A stretch of DNA of 64,000 nucleotides from Peromyscus leucopus (GCF_004664715.2 NC_051063.1:70356518-70420517); one strand, 5' to 3'. Positions 44,386 through 57,004 are shown, counted from the stretch's first letter. Numbers and translations: made by a program. The notes: a model not told the origin generated them from the sequence alone.

Positions 44386-46302
44386 TAAACATTCATCTCT
44401 CATTTGTTACAATGATTAACACATCAGACATCAAAAGGATCGCATTAGCCCTGTGTCTTAATTTCCCAGGGTAGGTGTGCTGGCAAGCATCCAGACTCCT
44501 GCTCTGTCCCATTCTTAGCTTACAGTCTTCTCTCCTTCATGTCCAGACCAATCCCCACCCATGCTCTTTTATTCCCCTCTGGAAGTCACCTCTTTTCCGG
44601 CATCATTATCTCTGTGCCCAAGTAGTAGAAATTAAATATAAGGAGGAGTTTACTGTGTTAAGTGCACATGGTTCGGCCTCACTGTGTGAGGATGCAGTCT
44701 GTGACAGTCTAAGACCCAGTCCTTTTCTTTCTAAATGTTGTTTTCCAGCAGTGAGCTATAATTCAGGGTATTGAAGTGTCTGTCATTTTTGAGAACAACT
44801 GAGTATAAATCATCTTGTCTGATGTTTATGGAGATCACTTCAGGCTCTTAGTCCTCTCCTTCCCTTCCGCCCTTCTGTACCTCACACCCCCTCCTACTCA
44901 TTATCTAAGCATCCTCGCCCTAAGCAAGGGGTGAATTCTTTCCATCTCTCCATGTTCTTTCTTCTCATGATCATTTGTTTTGCTGAATCCCATTTATCAT
45001 ATTCTAAATATCATAAAAGACCAATTACTTTCTTTAAAAAAAAAATGCTGATTCTCCACTTTCAGTTCAAACTCCTTGAGCTCACTCACAAAAGGAAGAG
45101 ACCGAGACTGCATCTGTGGTTGCCGCAGGGGTGAACTAGTGAGAGAAGGAAGGTCTAAAGGCTGAGGGGTTCGCTTGTAGAGTTTGGCACCAAAAGGTAA
45201 TGAACAGCATGGACTGGTCAGAACACAGTGGGGGGAGAGTAGAGTCTAAGGAGCAATAAGAGAATTAAGCCAAATGATTATTTGACTTAAGCATCGGAGT
45301 TGGACAGCCCCAGGAATCCCTGTGGAGAACACACTACAGATTGTTGCTTCTCCAGAGAATGTTGAAACTTTAGATAAGCTCAGGATGTTTTTGTACATGA
45401 TCTGGAACAGAGAATTTCTCTTAAGTGGCTCAAGCTGTCCCATGGTCATGATGCAGGTTACCCATACATGTTCCTTTTGTTTGAAAAGGATTAAGTGATT
45501 AGGCCCCTGTCACAGAGAATGGACTCTGATTTTAGGAGGCAGAGGGTTAACTGGGTTTTCAAGTCAGGGGAACACAGAGGATCTTGCAAGCGATGACGTC
45601 TGCATTTTGGTGGGAGGAGAGTGGACAATATGGTGTTCGTCTTCTGTGTATTTCTCAGGGGACTCATAATGCTCCATGTCTTCCCTTGGCTCAGAATTAA
45701 GAACAACCTTGATGACTGTCCTCAAGGCTCTTGCCAACTCGTCACACCCTATAAGTTGTGATCTCATATAAACATACTCCTTCCTCTAAGAAATCCACCA
45801 GCCAGCTCCACTAACCATCATTCTGCCATTCAGGTTCCTCATCCTGCCTCCTAATTTTTTCACATTTAACTCAGAAACCCAAAGATTTTCATTCCCTCCC
45901 ACTGACACACCCCGCTGTCCTTTCTATGAAACCTGAAGACGAGAATCTCTTTCAGATCAAGTGCATCTCATGTCCTTAACGTAAGAATATTCAACCTGAC
46001 ATGTGTTGAATGTCTCTACAGTTTGGCATGTTCCTCCCCCACTCCAAGGTGGTCTTCCAAACTGCATAACACATCTGTTTGCATATGTAAATAAAATAGC
46101 AAGAATGGAAGCTGTGAAAGCTTGAGCACACTTAGCACTCACTGAGTTATAGACCATCTGGCTGAACGCAGCTATTTAAGAAGGGAACTGAAGCTGGAGT
46201 TCACCCAATATGGCACCACTAACATTTGGGCTGGATCATTCTTTGTGAATAGCAGGTAGGACCTGTGCTGGCTTTATAGGTTATCCAGCTGTATGATAGT
46301 TA
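44386..46302. other. Unique intron
   Basis: No repeat or gene recognised. Confidence 0.45.
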
Positions 46303-46515
46303 GCTTTAATTATAGACTTGATACAAGCTAGAATCACTTGGGGAGAGAGTCTTAGTGAAGGATTGTTTATGTTGGGTTGGCCTGTGGTGATGGCTGTGGG
46401 GAAATGTCTTCATTAAATTAATTGATGTAGGAAGATCCAGTCCACTGTAGGCAACACCATCCCTTAGGCAGGGAGTCCGGAATTGTGTAAAAGTGGAGAG
46501 AGCAGGTCCTGTTAG
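46303..46515 (+). mobile_element. Rodent medium-reiteration repeat fragment
   Basis: TTATAGACTTGATACAAGCTAGAATCACTTGGG, AGAGTCTTAGTGAAGGATTGTTTATG, AGGCAACACCATCCCTTAGGCAGG; diverged relative of the 9001 copy. Confidence 0.5.
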
Positions 46516-46969
46516 AGGCACAGGGATTTAAGAACCCAGCCCAACCTGAGGCATGTGTGGGATGGGGAGGTGGGATGAGCATCAACAGTACCATTTCTTA
46601 GCTGCTCCCCATCCAGGTTCTGGATCCTTGGCCCTGCAAGTGTGCTGAAAGAACCACCAAGGTTTATAGCCTCTCAGTTACCCCCTCCAAGCTGTACAGA
46701 CGCCTTCAGCAGAACAGTCATCCCCACATTCTGGGCTCAACATGAGCTTTTTTTCTCAACCTGGATCATAGTCCTATAGACCTTTATTACTGTATAAATT
46801 CTCCATTGCCTTCAAACATCATTTTAAAATGCCCTTCCCATCTTCCCCAGCTGTTTTCAAGGTGAGAAGGGGGAAGGTTCAAATAGCTAATAGTTATCAT
46901 CATCCTCCAACCATCCATTTAAAGTAATAAGCATACCTTACTTTCCTGTTTGTTTTAGTAACCATCCCC
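46516..46969. other. Unique intron
   Basis: No repeat or gene recognised. Confidence 0.4.
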
Positions 46970-47240
46970 TGCGTGGGAAGGCACATACAGGTGTGTTCAA
47001 ACTGTTCACTATGAATGAGGCCAAGTATCTTGCAGCTCCTATCTCTGCATGCTCCGGGTTATATCCCCTAGATGAATTCTTAAGAGTGGAATTGTTGACT
47101 CAAAGCCGTGTACATTTCTAAGGAATATGATAACAGTTTCCAGATTGCCTCGTGGAAGGCTGGGCCAGTTCACACTTCTACCAGCTGTGCATGGAAATTC
47201 CTGTTTCTTGGCTTCCCACCAACACTGGCGTTCCATACTT
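46970..47240. mobile_element. Possible ancient L1-type 3' fragment
   Basis: GAATTCTTAAGAGTGGAATTGTTGACTCAAAG, CCAGATTGCCTCGTGGAAGG, CAGTTCACACTTCTACCAGCTGTGCATGG, CCACCAACACTGG resemble a well-known mammal-wide segment. Confidence 0.45.
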
Positions 47241-47911
47241 TAATAAATCTGGCATGGCCCTGGGCAGCTACCAGGTTGGCTACAGTGTTAAGATCTCTCA
47301 ATAGTTTGACCCTGTGGGTCACAACTCACAGAATAAATCTGTAGGCCAAGTGACAAGGTCTATGGGTCAATAGAAAGCCTGTGCGCAGATCTAGTTGGGG
47401 ACATCTGAGACAATAGCAGTTCCTAGGAAATGGTGGATCACAGCGGCTGAGCCAGTGCTCTCCAGGACTGAATTACAGACCCAGAGGGCATAGGTCAAGG
47501 GGGAAAGGGTTTTCCTGAACTCTGCATTTGGTGGCTCATGTCAGAACTCATCTAAGTGTTGCTACATTGTAAGGAGCACCATGCATATCTGACTGGTTTC
47601 TTGAGCCAGTGTAGACTGATGGTCAGACAGTCACAGACCCCAGTGAAAGCAGCTGAAGGGATGAAACAGAGGCCCCGCAAATGGGTGCGAGGAAGGATCA
47701 CTTTTCTTATTAACTATATATTAAAAGAAATTAAAATAAGAAACAAGGCATTGTACACTGAACAAAAATATTTTCAACCTGAACTTGGTTCCCAGCAATT
47801 CCCACACAGGGGGAGGGGCATGTCTGTTATTCTCCACGTCCAGCCCTTCAAGACCTCAGCTGCTAGAAATTGATGGGTCAAGGAGAGAAAGTGTGTAGGT
47901 ACAGAATTTAT

Positions 47912-48385
47912 CTTTGTGTGTGTGTGTATGTGTGTGTGTGTGTGTGCATGCACATGTGTGGATATTTGCAAGTACATGTGTACATTCATGTATGTGTGTT
48001 TGCCTGCACACATGAGTGTATATGTGAATATATATATGTGTACATGTGCATGCAATCAAATGCACATACATGTGTGTGCATATATATGTGTGTGCATAAA
48101 TGTCTAGGTTGTATGGATACGTATGTATATGTGTATGTGCATGTGTATATATGTGAATCTGTTCATTGTATGCACATGCATACATATATATGTGCATATA
48201 TGTGTATATGCATATGCATGTATATGTATGTGTATGCATGTGAATATATATGTGTGCATATATATGTATGTGTTTACACATGCACACATATGGTATGCTT
48301 GCATGTGTGTGTGTGTTTGTATGCTTAGATATATGTGTGCATAACTGAATATGTGTGTGCATGCATGAATTTGTGTGTGTCTTTG
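47912..48385. repeat. Long TGTG/TATG/CATG-rich low-complexity array
   Basis: About 470 bp almost entirely of TG, TA and CA steps (TGTGCATATATATGTGTG type) without a fixed unit. Frames of 150-168 codons open on both strands (Cys/Val/Tyr-rich and His/Thr/Ile-rich) because the repeat lacks stops. Confidence 0.93.
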
Positions 48386-50391
48386 CTGTTCAACACTTCA
48401 TTACCACACATCTTTCCTCATCTCCTGCCCATGCTATATCCATTATTTGTTTTCTTTGTTTCGTCTTGGTTTTCTTTATTAGCAGCATCTTTCTAGGGTA
48501 GGTGAAGAATTTCAACCTGTGCAGGTGGAATGGCATCAGGGAGGTGTGGGTTCCTGCTGGGAAGGCGGGAATCCTGTGCACCTTCCACAGTGTTCTCAGC
48601 TCCCTTTTCTTATTCAGGTAAACTGGATTCTATGTAAGAATAGGAGTGTTGTTATCAGATGAAAGGAACGGAGGCAGGGCCGGGACAAACGTCCACTGTG
48701 AGTCCCCGAGAGTGCTGCTGTGTGCCAGTCTTCACCTAACAGTGACATGAGTGGTGTCCTTTAACGACCCAGCTCGTGAACCATGTCCACAATGAGGAAG
48801 TAGAGCTTCGATCAACCGACAATGACGATGTCCCTCTGGTAGTTGGTGATGGAGCTTGAGTTTGGTCCTAGTTAGTCTGGGGAGAGGAAGAGTTTGTTGT
48901 GGAAAGATGAACTCTGGTTTCCTGTGAAGCTGTTGGTGTGTTTTCTGCACCACTTTACCCTCAAGGAACTGGCAGGAGTGTCTTGGATTTGAACTAGATG
49001 GCTGAGTAGCAGGTTCTATGCATCCCGTCCCAGCACAGACTGTAGGCGAGGCCCTTCCTCAGACACCAGGGAAGCATACACACGCGCTTTTGCTTATACA
49101 GAATATCTCCGAGTAAGCCAACCGGAAACACTGATTCTTACAAAGAAAAGATTTTTTTTTAACAGACATTCTATCTCTAGGAAATAATGGAATTTTGGTT
49201 TTCATTGGTTACAAACCTTATTGGTTCGTTATAAATTATGCAGTTGCACACTCAGTCCATCTGTCAGCTGACTTGCCCTCTCTTTTTCCTGTTCTCAACT
49301 CAACGTTGCTTAGTCTGGTCATCCAGTTAAACTGACTATCTAATATGTGGGTTTTTGTGAGGTCATTCTTAGGAATGGAGTCACTCTTCCCGTCTCTCCA
49401 GAGGCTGGGGAGAAAATCCTGAACATGCTGACCTTCCTCCCAAAACAAAGACATGTGCAGCCACGGCTGTGATCTCTGTCTCCCACCCACCCCACCCAGC
49501 TTGTATCATGTTGGTCCATGTCCTGGAGTCCTCACAGTGACCCTATCACTGCTGCCTCATTTCCACTCTCGTGGTCCATTTTCAAATTGCTCACTCCAGG
49601 AAGGCTCCAAAGAGACGAAAGTCTTGGTAAGCACTAAGTGTCGTCAAGCCTCACCGCCCCCCCCCCAGGCTTTGTCTTTCTATTTTGTTCTGAAAACTAT
49701 CTATGTTAATGGTGAATTTAAATATCATTATCTATGTTAATGATAAATTTAAATTTTGTCAGTGCAGTACCAGCAACCATGTAACTAATAAAGCCGTATT
49801 TCTAGTCTAAGATACTCTAATGATTCTGGACTTTGTAGCCAAGATCAAGATTGGTATCAGGGTAAACCATGCACTTAGCATGGTGTGGAGATCTATCATG
49901 GAAACGTTTGATGATGAAATGAAGGGATATTTCATAATGGATTAATGGCAGAAGTCCCCGAAGCCTTGGGTCTATACTGCTTTATTTTTTCATTGCTGGA
50001 GGTGGAACTCTCTCACCTCGATGACTTTCCTCTTGTATCCTTTCTCCTTTTTTTTTCTTCCTTTTTCCCTCTCCCCTCCTCCCTGCCCAGCTGTTTTCCA
50101 GGATCAGAGACGAAAACCCAGACCCCTGTGCACTGGTCACTGAGTTCCTGCCTTAGTTCTGATTTCACATTTTCTATACAAGAGAGCATGGCCTGAGTCT
50201 TGTGGGTGGATTTTTAAAGTTGGCTGAAATGTCAAAGGGCCCCTTGGCTAGTGAAGGTACCACCGTGAACTCAAGTGGCCCTATGCCAGGCAGAACATGG
50301 CATCACAGCTGAGAGGCAGAGTGGGTGAGAAGCAGTGAACCTGATGTACCCTGTCCGTGAAGGGTGCAGGGGATCAGAAAGCATATTTTTA
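48386..50391. other. Unique intron
   Basis: No interspersed repeat recognised. A 30-bp tandem duplication (ATCTATGTTAATGGTGAATT type) lies at 49700-49759, and a C9 run near 49660. Confidence 0.45.
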
Positions 50392-50515
50392 AAAAATGAT
50401 TTTATTTATTTATTGTGTTATGTATGTGCATGATATATGTGTATATGAAGTATGTATATGGCATATATGTTACATTACATGTATGGAGGTCAGAATAAGT
50501 CAAGGAGTATGGATG
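50392..50515 (-). mobile_element. B3-like SINE tail fragment
   Basis: TGATTTTATTTATTTATTGTG, a TATGTGCATG-rich stretch and TGTATGGAGGTCAGAATAAG look like the tail end of an antisense B3/RSINE1; the head is absent. Confidence 0.5.
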
Positions 50516-51059
50516 CAAGAGCAAGAAGGGGCTACAAGATGAGGAGTATCCTTGGGGATGTTTGGAGGAGGTATGAGTTTTAAATACTGAAGCATTGCAG
50601 TTGCTGCTGAAAATGCCATAGGACAGGGCTTTCGGGACACGTGTCTGGCCCATGAGAGGAAGGGGGCCTAAAGACCTGAGGGAGAAGGCCTTCTGCAGAA
50701 AGAACCAAGTCCCCATGTGTAACTGGCCTCTCAGGGTACATCAGTGTTTTAAGAGGAAGAGTTGAATCCCACTTTTCATTTAGTGACAGAGGTTATGGAA
50801 GGGCTTCTCTGTCCCAGGACTTAGCTGGGGTGGAGCTAGAACTCTCTGCCCATAAAGAAGACTGGAAGGTTGTCCAGCCTAGGGAAATGAGAGACCACGT
50901 GGCGATCTCATACCTAGAAGGGCTGAACCCTGTACTCTTCCCGAGTCTTAATCCTCTGGGCTGAGCCTGGGACTGCATCCACTCCCCACACCTATCCAGT
51001 TCTCCAAATTCCAGAGGTTCCCCTTTGCCAGCTTCAGCCTGCACCCTCTCTCCTCGTCT

Positions 51060-52300
51060 TCTGGTTCCTTTTCCCTCCCTATTCAGAAATTCAACTACTC
51101 AAGAAATAGCGCTATATATAGGCAAGCAAAGGGCAAAGCTGGTGACAGCCGTCCTGCTGCGTGTCTGAGCATCGTGACATGTGAGCTCTCTTCACAAGGT
51201 CCGTATGAAGCTTGAGGTGTGGGTTTTCATGGCGCAGTTGGAATGGGTTTACAAAAACTTAGCAATTAGCCGTAATCCTGTTTGTAATAGAAGTTGTTTG
51301 CACTTAGCTTTGCTGAGTCCACAGCCACTTGGCAGTGCCACTGTGATCGATAGCGGTTCTCTTGAAAGGGCTTCTTATATTCTGCTAATGTTTATTTGAA
51401 AGCAATTGCAGTGATGCTTGGTAAATGGCTCTCGGTCAACACGAGAGAGGTGCATTCTCTCTAGAAGACAGCTTGCGTGCAAACAAACTAGCAACTTAAG
51501 CTATTAACTTCCTCTGAGTGACAGTTTTGAAATGGTGTTGCTGAGGGGAAAACAAAGCAGAGTGTGAATGTTTCCAGACATCAAATTAGTTAGATAAATG
51601 AACTTTGAATAGGAAACCAAGCTTTCTGGTTAATACACACAATGCATGCTGTGTTTTTTTGTAAGGCCGTTCCAGAAGGCAATTCTGTGCTAGACTATAA
51701 TATTTTTAATACCGCAATTGTATTTGCACACCATAGGAAGTATTACCTTTAAGCTATTTCAAACCAAGGTGAAATTTAGTGATGGATGTTGTACTATATC
51801 CACACAAGGCTTTTATTCGCTTCTGTCTGCTTCGGTGATGGCGTTCTCATACAGATTACTTAAAATCGTCTTCCCATGTGGAAGAAAGGAGAAAGATAAT
51901 TTGTTTCCAGCCATCAATCCAGGATTGGCCTGAAGCCTGACTCATAAATAGACCCTCAATTAATAAACATATAACATCGCTTTATGAAAATTTAAAGAAA
52001 AACAATTTACGATAGCCATTTAGAACTAAATACAAAAATCTTGTAAAAAGAGCTTCATCTGGATAAACTGCAATAAATAATAAGTGAACTGGTGTCTCTC
52101 GGCTGTCTGGCTGGGAAGCTGCAGTTCCGTTTGCTGTTGGGTTTCTATGGGGAAGGCGCATTCCCATTTCATCAAGCAGGATGGTTTACAAATAGGCATT
52201 TTACCCCTCAGATCCTACTTCAATCTTCTTCACGATGTCAGTTTTGAATGCTTCTGTAAAAAGTAGCCTTGACTTAGGTGGTGTAAAACAGTGTCTGTTT
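51060..52300. other. Repeat-free candidate conserved non-coding segment
   Basis: About 1.2 kb with no recognisable transposon or simple repeat, AT-rich, dense in TAAT/ATTA, CAATTG and AATAAA motifs. It includes CTATATATAG (51112-51121), which fits the MEF2 consensus. It looks like enhancer-type sequence, but conservation cannot be measured here. Confidence 0.35.
51112..51121. promoter_or_regulatory. MEF2-consensus-like palindrome CTATATATAG
   Basis: Exact fit to YTA(W)4TAR. MEF2 is a muscle regulator and ADAM12 acts in myoblasts, but a 10-bp match alone is weak evidence. Confidence 0.3.
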
Positions 52301-52506
52301 CTTATCTCCCAGTTCACTGGTCTCAAGTCCATTGAGTGGGGTGAGGCTTGACTCCAGATTCCAACAAGACAAAGAAGGCAGTTCAGCTAGCCGGCATCTT
52401 AGGAGATACAAAGGCAGGATCCATTTCTGCTCCTTAGAGGGGTGGCAGAATCTGTTCTTTGTGGCTTAGGGACAAAGTCTGTAATTTTTTTCTCCATCTT
52501 GAGCAA

Positions 52507-52559
52507 GGCCAGGCTGGGGAGACGATTCAATCTGTAAACTACTTATTCCGCAAGCATGA
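52507..52559 (+). mobile_element. B4-family SINE head, interrupted
   Basis: GGCCAGGCTGGGGAGACGATTCAATCTG, CCGCAAGCATGAG; continues at 52765 after an insertion. Confidence 0.65.
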
Positions 52560-52764
52560 GTTTGCTTCTTGGTTCCTGTGGGGAGGCAGAGCAGCGGAGT
52601 TGGAGACAGCTGGATATGTTGCATCCACAGTCAGAAGGCAGAGAGCCACGAAAGCTTGTGCTCAGCTCACTTGCTCCTTTTATACAGTCCTAGACCCTAG
52701 ACCAGGGAAGAGTGCTGCCCACTGTGGGTCCTTGCCATCTCAATGAACCTTAATGGTAACCCCA
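52560..52764 (-). mobile_element. Rodent medium-reiteration repeat inside B4
   Basis: GGATATGTTGCATCCACAGTCAGAAGGCAGAGAGCC, TTGTGCTCAGCTCACTTGCTCC, TTTTATACAGTCCTAGACCC: same family as 27253, antisense; boundaries approximate. Confidence 0.55.
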
Positions 52765-53040
52765 CACAGGCATGTGTAGTGGTACATACTTATAATTTCA
52801 GTACTGGGGAGGCAAAACCAAGTGGGTCCTTGGGCTGGCTGGCCAGCTAGCCTGGCCTAATCAGTGAGCTCCAGGCCAACAAAGAGATATTGTCTCAAAA
52901 AACAAGGTGGATGGCACCTTGGGAATTACACCAAGGTTCACTTCCAGCCTCCACAGGCACATGTATACATTTTCACAAATACCTGCACATACGTAACTCA
53001 CACTCATAAACACACCCTTGAATGCACACACATACTGCTT
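52765..53040 (+). mobile_element. B4-family SINE, remainder
   Basis: CAGGCATGTGTAGTGGTACATACTTATAATTTCAG, GGGCTGGCTGGCCAGCTAGCCTGGCCTAATCAGTGAGCTCC, TCTCAAAAAACAAGGTGGATGGC, CTTCCAGCCTCCACAGGCAC, then a CACATAC-rich tail. Confidence 0.85.
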
Positions 53041-54432
53041 TTAAAGATCCTTGTGACTCAACTAAACATCCCAGGATAACCTCTCCACCTCAAGGTCCTT
53101 TCTCCTAATCACCTTCACAGCCCTGTTTATCACCCAAGCTGAGTTATTTCTGGTTTCTTGGAATGTTATGTGAACAAGGAAGGCGTGTGATCTTCGTTCT
53201 TCTATTGAGGAAACTAAGTCTTTATGGCATTAACAACTGATCTGTGGACAGCCATCTACCTGGAGCCCCTCCCTCCGTGTCTCTTCTTAAATGGAAACAT
53301 CATGCTTTTCAAGAGAGCCTGAACTAGTTCTTGGTTCTGTTACTGTAGTTTTGTGGTTGGAGATGGGGAAGTTGTTCTGTGATCTTAGTAACTTTCCATC
53401 TAGCGGACTCTTGGAAGGCAGGCAGATGCTCAGCTGCCTTCCTCTGGACTTTTAGAGGAAGTTTGAGGTTCCTAAGCCAGAACTGGATCCTGATACCAAG
53501 CCAGGCCTTCTGCACGTGATGATACTTCTCATGAAGGACTCTCATCTACAGAGGTACCAAGAGGCTGGTACTTCCTGTGTGCCTCCATGTGCTTTGCCTG
53601 TGGGCTTGGGTTGCAGGGACACCATAGGCCCCTCGGGGAATAGCTGATGAAAATTTCCCAACTCAGACATTGTCCTCTCATGTTCCTGAGTCATGGGCAG
53701 GTGGCCACTTGGGAGAGGAAGTCTGTCTCCTCCTACCTCCTAAAGAGATGCCTGAAGGCAAGAGGAAGGGCAAGGATAGACAGGGTTGAGGACCTGCTGT
53801 CATTGCTGGAAAGCTGCCAGCTAGACCCAGTTGGAGGCAAACTTCAGCAGGCTGATGATAGCCCATAGTCCCATCCCCTGGCTACCTGTCACTAAGGTAT
53901 CCTGTCCCCCAACGATCATGTCATTAAAGTGTACAGCAATGAAGTCATTACCTCACCACACAGTCTTATATATGTCACCATAACATCCCCAAGCCATCAT
54001 GTCACCACCCAGTCTGTTTACTAGTTCTCATGTGTCCATGAAGTCCAAAATCTAAAAGCATTAGGAGACAGGCCTCTGGGGACAGGAATTTTATGAAATC
54101 CCCCTGCCAATCTCTCTCTCTAGCAGTGCCCCACTAAAAAATAAATGAAAAGACAAATGACAATATGTACTAGAAGAGGCAGAGCCAGGCAGAGAGCACA
54201 CAGGCTTGCTAAGGTGATCATGACCAGGCCAATGGCCAATGGGCCACACAGAGAGAAACTAGGGTGGACATTTTAACATTAGACTCTAGAACACTGCCTA
54301 AATCTATAAAAATCTTAATTATTTGTTACAAATGTAAGTGTTCAATGGATCAAGAACTGGGCCAGGGTGGGCATGTCAAGGGGAACTAAAGCCCTACCTG
54401 GGCCAGAGGAGGGTAGGATTTTACTTTCTCTG
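53041..54432. other. Unique intron
   Basis: No repeat recognised with confidence; no gene supported. Confidence 0.45.
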
Positions 54433-54434
54433 AC

Positions 54435-54513
<79 letters not shown>

Positions 54514-54525
54514 TATACATACACT
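54433..54525. repeat. (CATACA)n hexanucleotide array, about 15 units
   Basis: Nearly perfect ACATAC/CATACA units, one substitution near 54514. The minus strand reads as a (Val-Tyr)n frame by composition only. Confidence 0.97.
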
Positions 54526-54654
54526 CTCCAGAGGAAGAAGTGAGCTGAAAAGTCAGTGTGTCTTAGGCCACAAAATGATGTCAGTGGGATTTCCCAGTAT
54601 AATTAATGAACCCAGTATTAGAAAGTAAAAAACAAAAACAAAAATCCTCATTTC

Positions 54655-54657
<3 letters not shown>

Positions 54658-54712
<55 letters not shown>
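54658..54712. repeat. (TG)27 microsatellite
   Basis: Uninterrupted TG dinucleotides directly next to an ID element. Confidence 0.97.
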
Positions 54713-54713
<1 letters not shown>

Positions 54714-54785
54714 GGTGTAGGTATCTAACTCAGGGCCTTATACATGCTAGACAAGTACTCTACCCGTGAGCAGCAATCCCAGGCC
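54713..54785 (-). mobile_element. ID-type SINE
   Basis: TATCTAACTCAGGGCCTTATACATGCTAGACAAGTACTC, GAGCAGCAATCCCAGGCCC: antisense ID. Confidence 0.8.
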
Positions 54786-55448
54786 CTTACATGTCCACCA
54801 AAAGCAGCTTTTACTGTGGAGAGTTTGTGCTCTGTTCACAGCTGGACACATGACTTGCTAACACCAATTTTCCACAGCAAAAATGAAGATCACCAACGCA
54901 TGGATAAAAAATCACCATCACTTATGTAATAACTAATAGGCCCGAGCCAGGGCCTCCCGTGATGGTGCTATGGGGCCTTAAGTCCTCACTGAGCTGTTTC
55001 ATTCAGTTTTGTCTTCTCCACATTCCACGGTGTGCACATCTTGCAGGCTGTAGAGCTAACGTGCTAATATTAAAGTGGTAATCAAGATGCCTCTAAATAT
55101 TCATAGCAATAAATGCCTCCCTTGTGCCCCATGAATGCCAAGGCTGCAGTCTGAAGCATTTATTTAGTGCTGGAGAGGGACCTGGTTATTCCCGAGTTCC
55201 CTTGAATGCAGTATTTTAATATTGTTGTTATGCCTGAAAACTGAGATCCCCCTGACCTTCCAGCATGGATGGTTCAGATGCATGGCTTTGCCTCTGAAAG
55301 GGTCCCTTGGAAAGGATGACCTCAAGGCTGTGAGGTGAATGGACATGGCTATTGAGGGCGATGCTCTGCTCCTGCTAAGCCTGTGCCAAGCCACGGTCAC
55401 ATGGCCTCAGCTTCAAGGCCAGGGTCAGATTTTTTTAAGACATTGAAA

Positions 55449-55452
<4 letters not shown>
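54786..55452. other. Unique intron
   Basis: No repeat or gene recognised. Confidence 0.45.

Positions 55453-55498
<46 letters not shown>
55453..55498. repeat. (TG)23 microsatellite
   Basis: Uninterrupted TG dinucleotides. Confidence 0.97.
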
Positions 55499-55499
<1 letters not shown>

Positions 55500-55659
55500 T
55501 GGATGTATGGTGTATGTGCACTGTGAGAGGGAGGAACGAAGAAATAGTAATTTTTATCTGTGAATTACTGATCTTTTGTTTTCCAGTAGAAAATTGGTGT
55601 TAGCAAGCAAGTGTCCAGAGCACACACTACATGGTAAATTCTGCCACTGACAAATATGT

Positions 55660-55745
55660 AAAGAGCTGGGAATGTGGCTCAGGGATAGGAAGCATGAGTT
55701 TGAATTTCATGGAGAGCAATATCACATGTTTTAAAAGCCAAAAAA
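55660..55745 (+). mobile_element. ID-type SINE
   Basis: GAGCTGGGAATGTGGCTCAGGGATAGG, GCATGAGTTTGAATTTCATGG, A-rich end near 55740; diverged. Confidence 0.65.
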
Positions 55746-55796
55746 AAATTCTCTGCCTATCACTAATGGTGGAGATGTAAACTACAGCCTCGGGCT

Positions 55797-55965
55797 GTGA
55801 ATGGGTCATCAGATAATGGCACTTGCCTCTAAGCCAGAGGACTTGAGTTCAAGACCTAGAATCTGTGTGATGGAAGGTGGGAACCAGTTCTGGTAAGCTG
55901 TCCTCTGACCTCCACATGTGTGTCCCAACAAACAAATAAATGTAAAAAAATTTAAAACAAATAAA
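55797..55965 (+). mobile_element. RSINE1-type SINE
   Basis: GGCACTTGCCTCTAAGCCAGAGGACTTGAGTTCAAGACC, GTGATGGAAGGTGGGAACCAG, AGCTGTCCTCTGACCTCCACATGTG, then AAATAAATGTAAAAAAA. Confidence 0.78.
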
Positions 55966-56164
55966 GCCTAACGAGATGCACTTATATATTTAACAATTTT
56001 TCTTCCCTGACTTTAAAAAAAAAAGGGTCAGATATCCATAAAGACATGGAGTATCAGAAACATGTATCCAGTAACTGAGGGCATGTGATTCATTAATAGA
56101 TTAGAAACAGCGTATAAATCCCCAGTGGAGGCAGATAGACAGATCTCACCACCCATAGAACCTA
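55966..56164. other. Unique intron
   Basis: Too short and plain to classify. Confidence 0.4.
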
Positions 56165-56530
56165 TTCAGTCTCAAGCATGACACAGATGTGTAAAGTCAT
56201 GCACAGAGAGGTGATGAGAAAAATAAACTCAGCATCTATTTACATGACTGTAGATACAGCAATTGTTCATACAGTAGAATATTGTAAATCTGTGAGTGTG
56301 AACAACACATGGAGCAAACAAGCCCTGTACATAAGAATCTACAGGTCCAAGAGGAAGCAAAACTAGATGAGTCATAGAAGAATGGGTCAAGTATGAGGCT
56401 AATGCTCAAAACTGGGCAAAACCAGAGTTTTATGTAGAAGTAGAGTGGTAATAAACTATAAAGGAAATCAAGAAGTAATTAATATTAATTAGTGATTAGT
56501 AGGTTCAAAATAATGGTTACCTCTGGTGAG
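56165..56530 (+). mobile_element. Old mammalian L1 3' fragment
   Basis: ATTGTTCATACAGTAGAATATTGTA, GAACAACACATGGAGC, AACTGGGCAAAACC, GGTTCAAAATAATGGTTACCTCTGGTGAGG match the order of ancient L1 ORF2 ends. Confidence 0.6.
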
Positions 56531-56689
56531 GAATGAGTGGGATGTGAGTATGAAGAAGGGATGTTGTAGACTGGATCACATCCCTGGCCCTGCTGGATCT
56601 ATGTACTGAAGCCCTAACTTCTAACCTTGCAATGTGGAACATCTGGAGGCCCTTAAGAGGCTGCCTGGATAAAACTGAGGTCATAGGGT

Positions 56690-57000
56690 ACGATAATGAC
56701 CTTTCCATCACTGTGGCCAAAATACCTCACAGAATATAGTAAGAAAAGATCAATTTTGCTCACATTTTCAATCATCATGGCAGGGAATGAACACTGTGGC
56801 AGCCCAGCTTATGGAGGAGAAATACACTGGCAGAGGTTACTCACCACTAGAAGGACCAGGAAGCAGATAGTGAAGCCAGAACCAGGAGCTAGGAATGACC
56901 TTCAAGTGTCTGCACTTAGGGACCCACCTCCACCAGGGGGCCCCATTTCCTAGGTGCCACAACATCCCAGTAGCATGGGCCTACTGTGAACAGTACCAGC
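56690..57000 (-). mobile_element. Rodent medium-reiteration repeat
   Basis: CTTTCCATCACTGTGGCCAAAATACC, ATCAATTTTGCTCACATTTTC, GACCCACCTCCACCAGGGGGCCCC, TAGGTGCCACAACATCCCAGTAGC: same class as 35175. Confidence 0.6.
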
Positions 57001-57004
57001 CTAT

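Noticed and set aside
47856..48362. 168-codon and 152-codon frames on opposite strands
   Set aside because: Low-complexity TG/CA/TA repeat without stops; no domain and no splice context.
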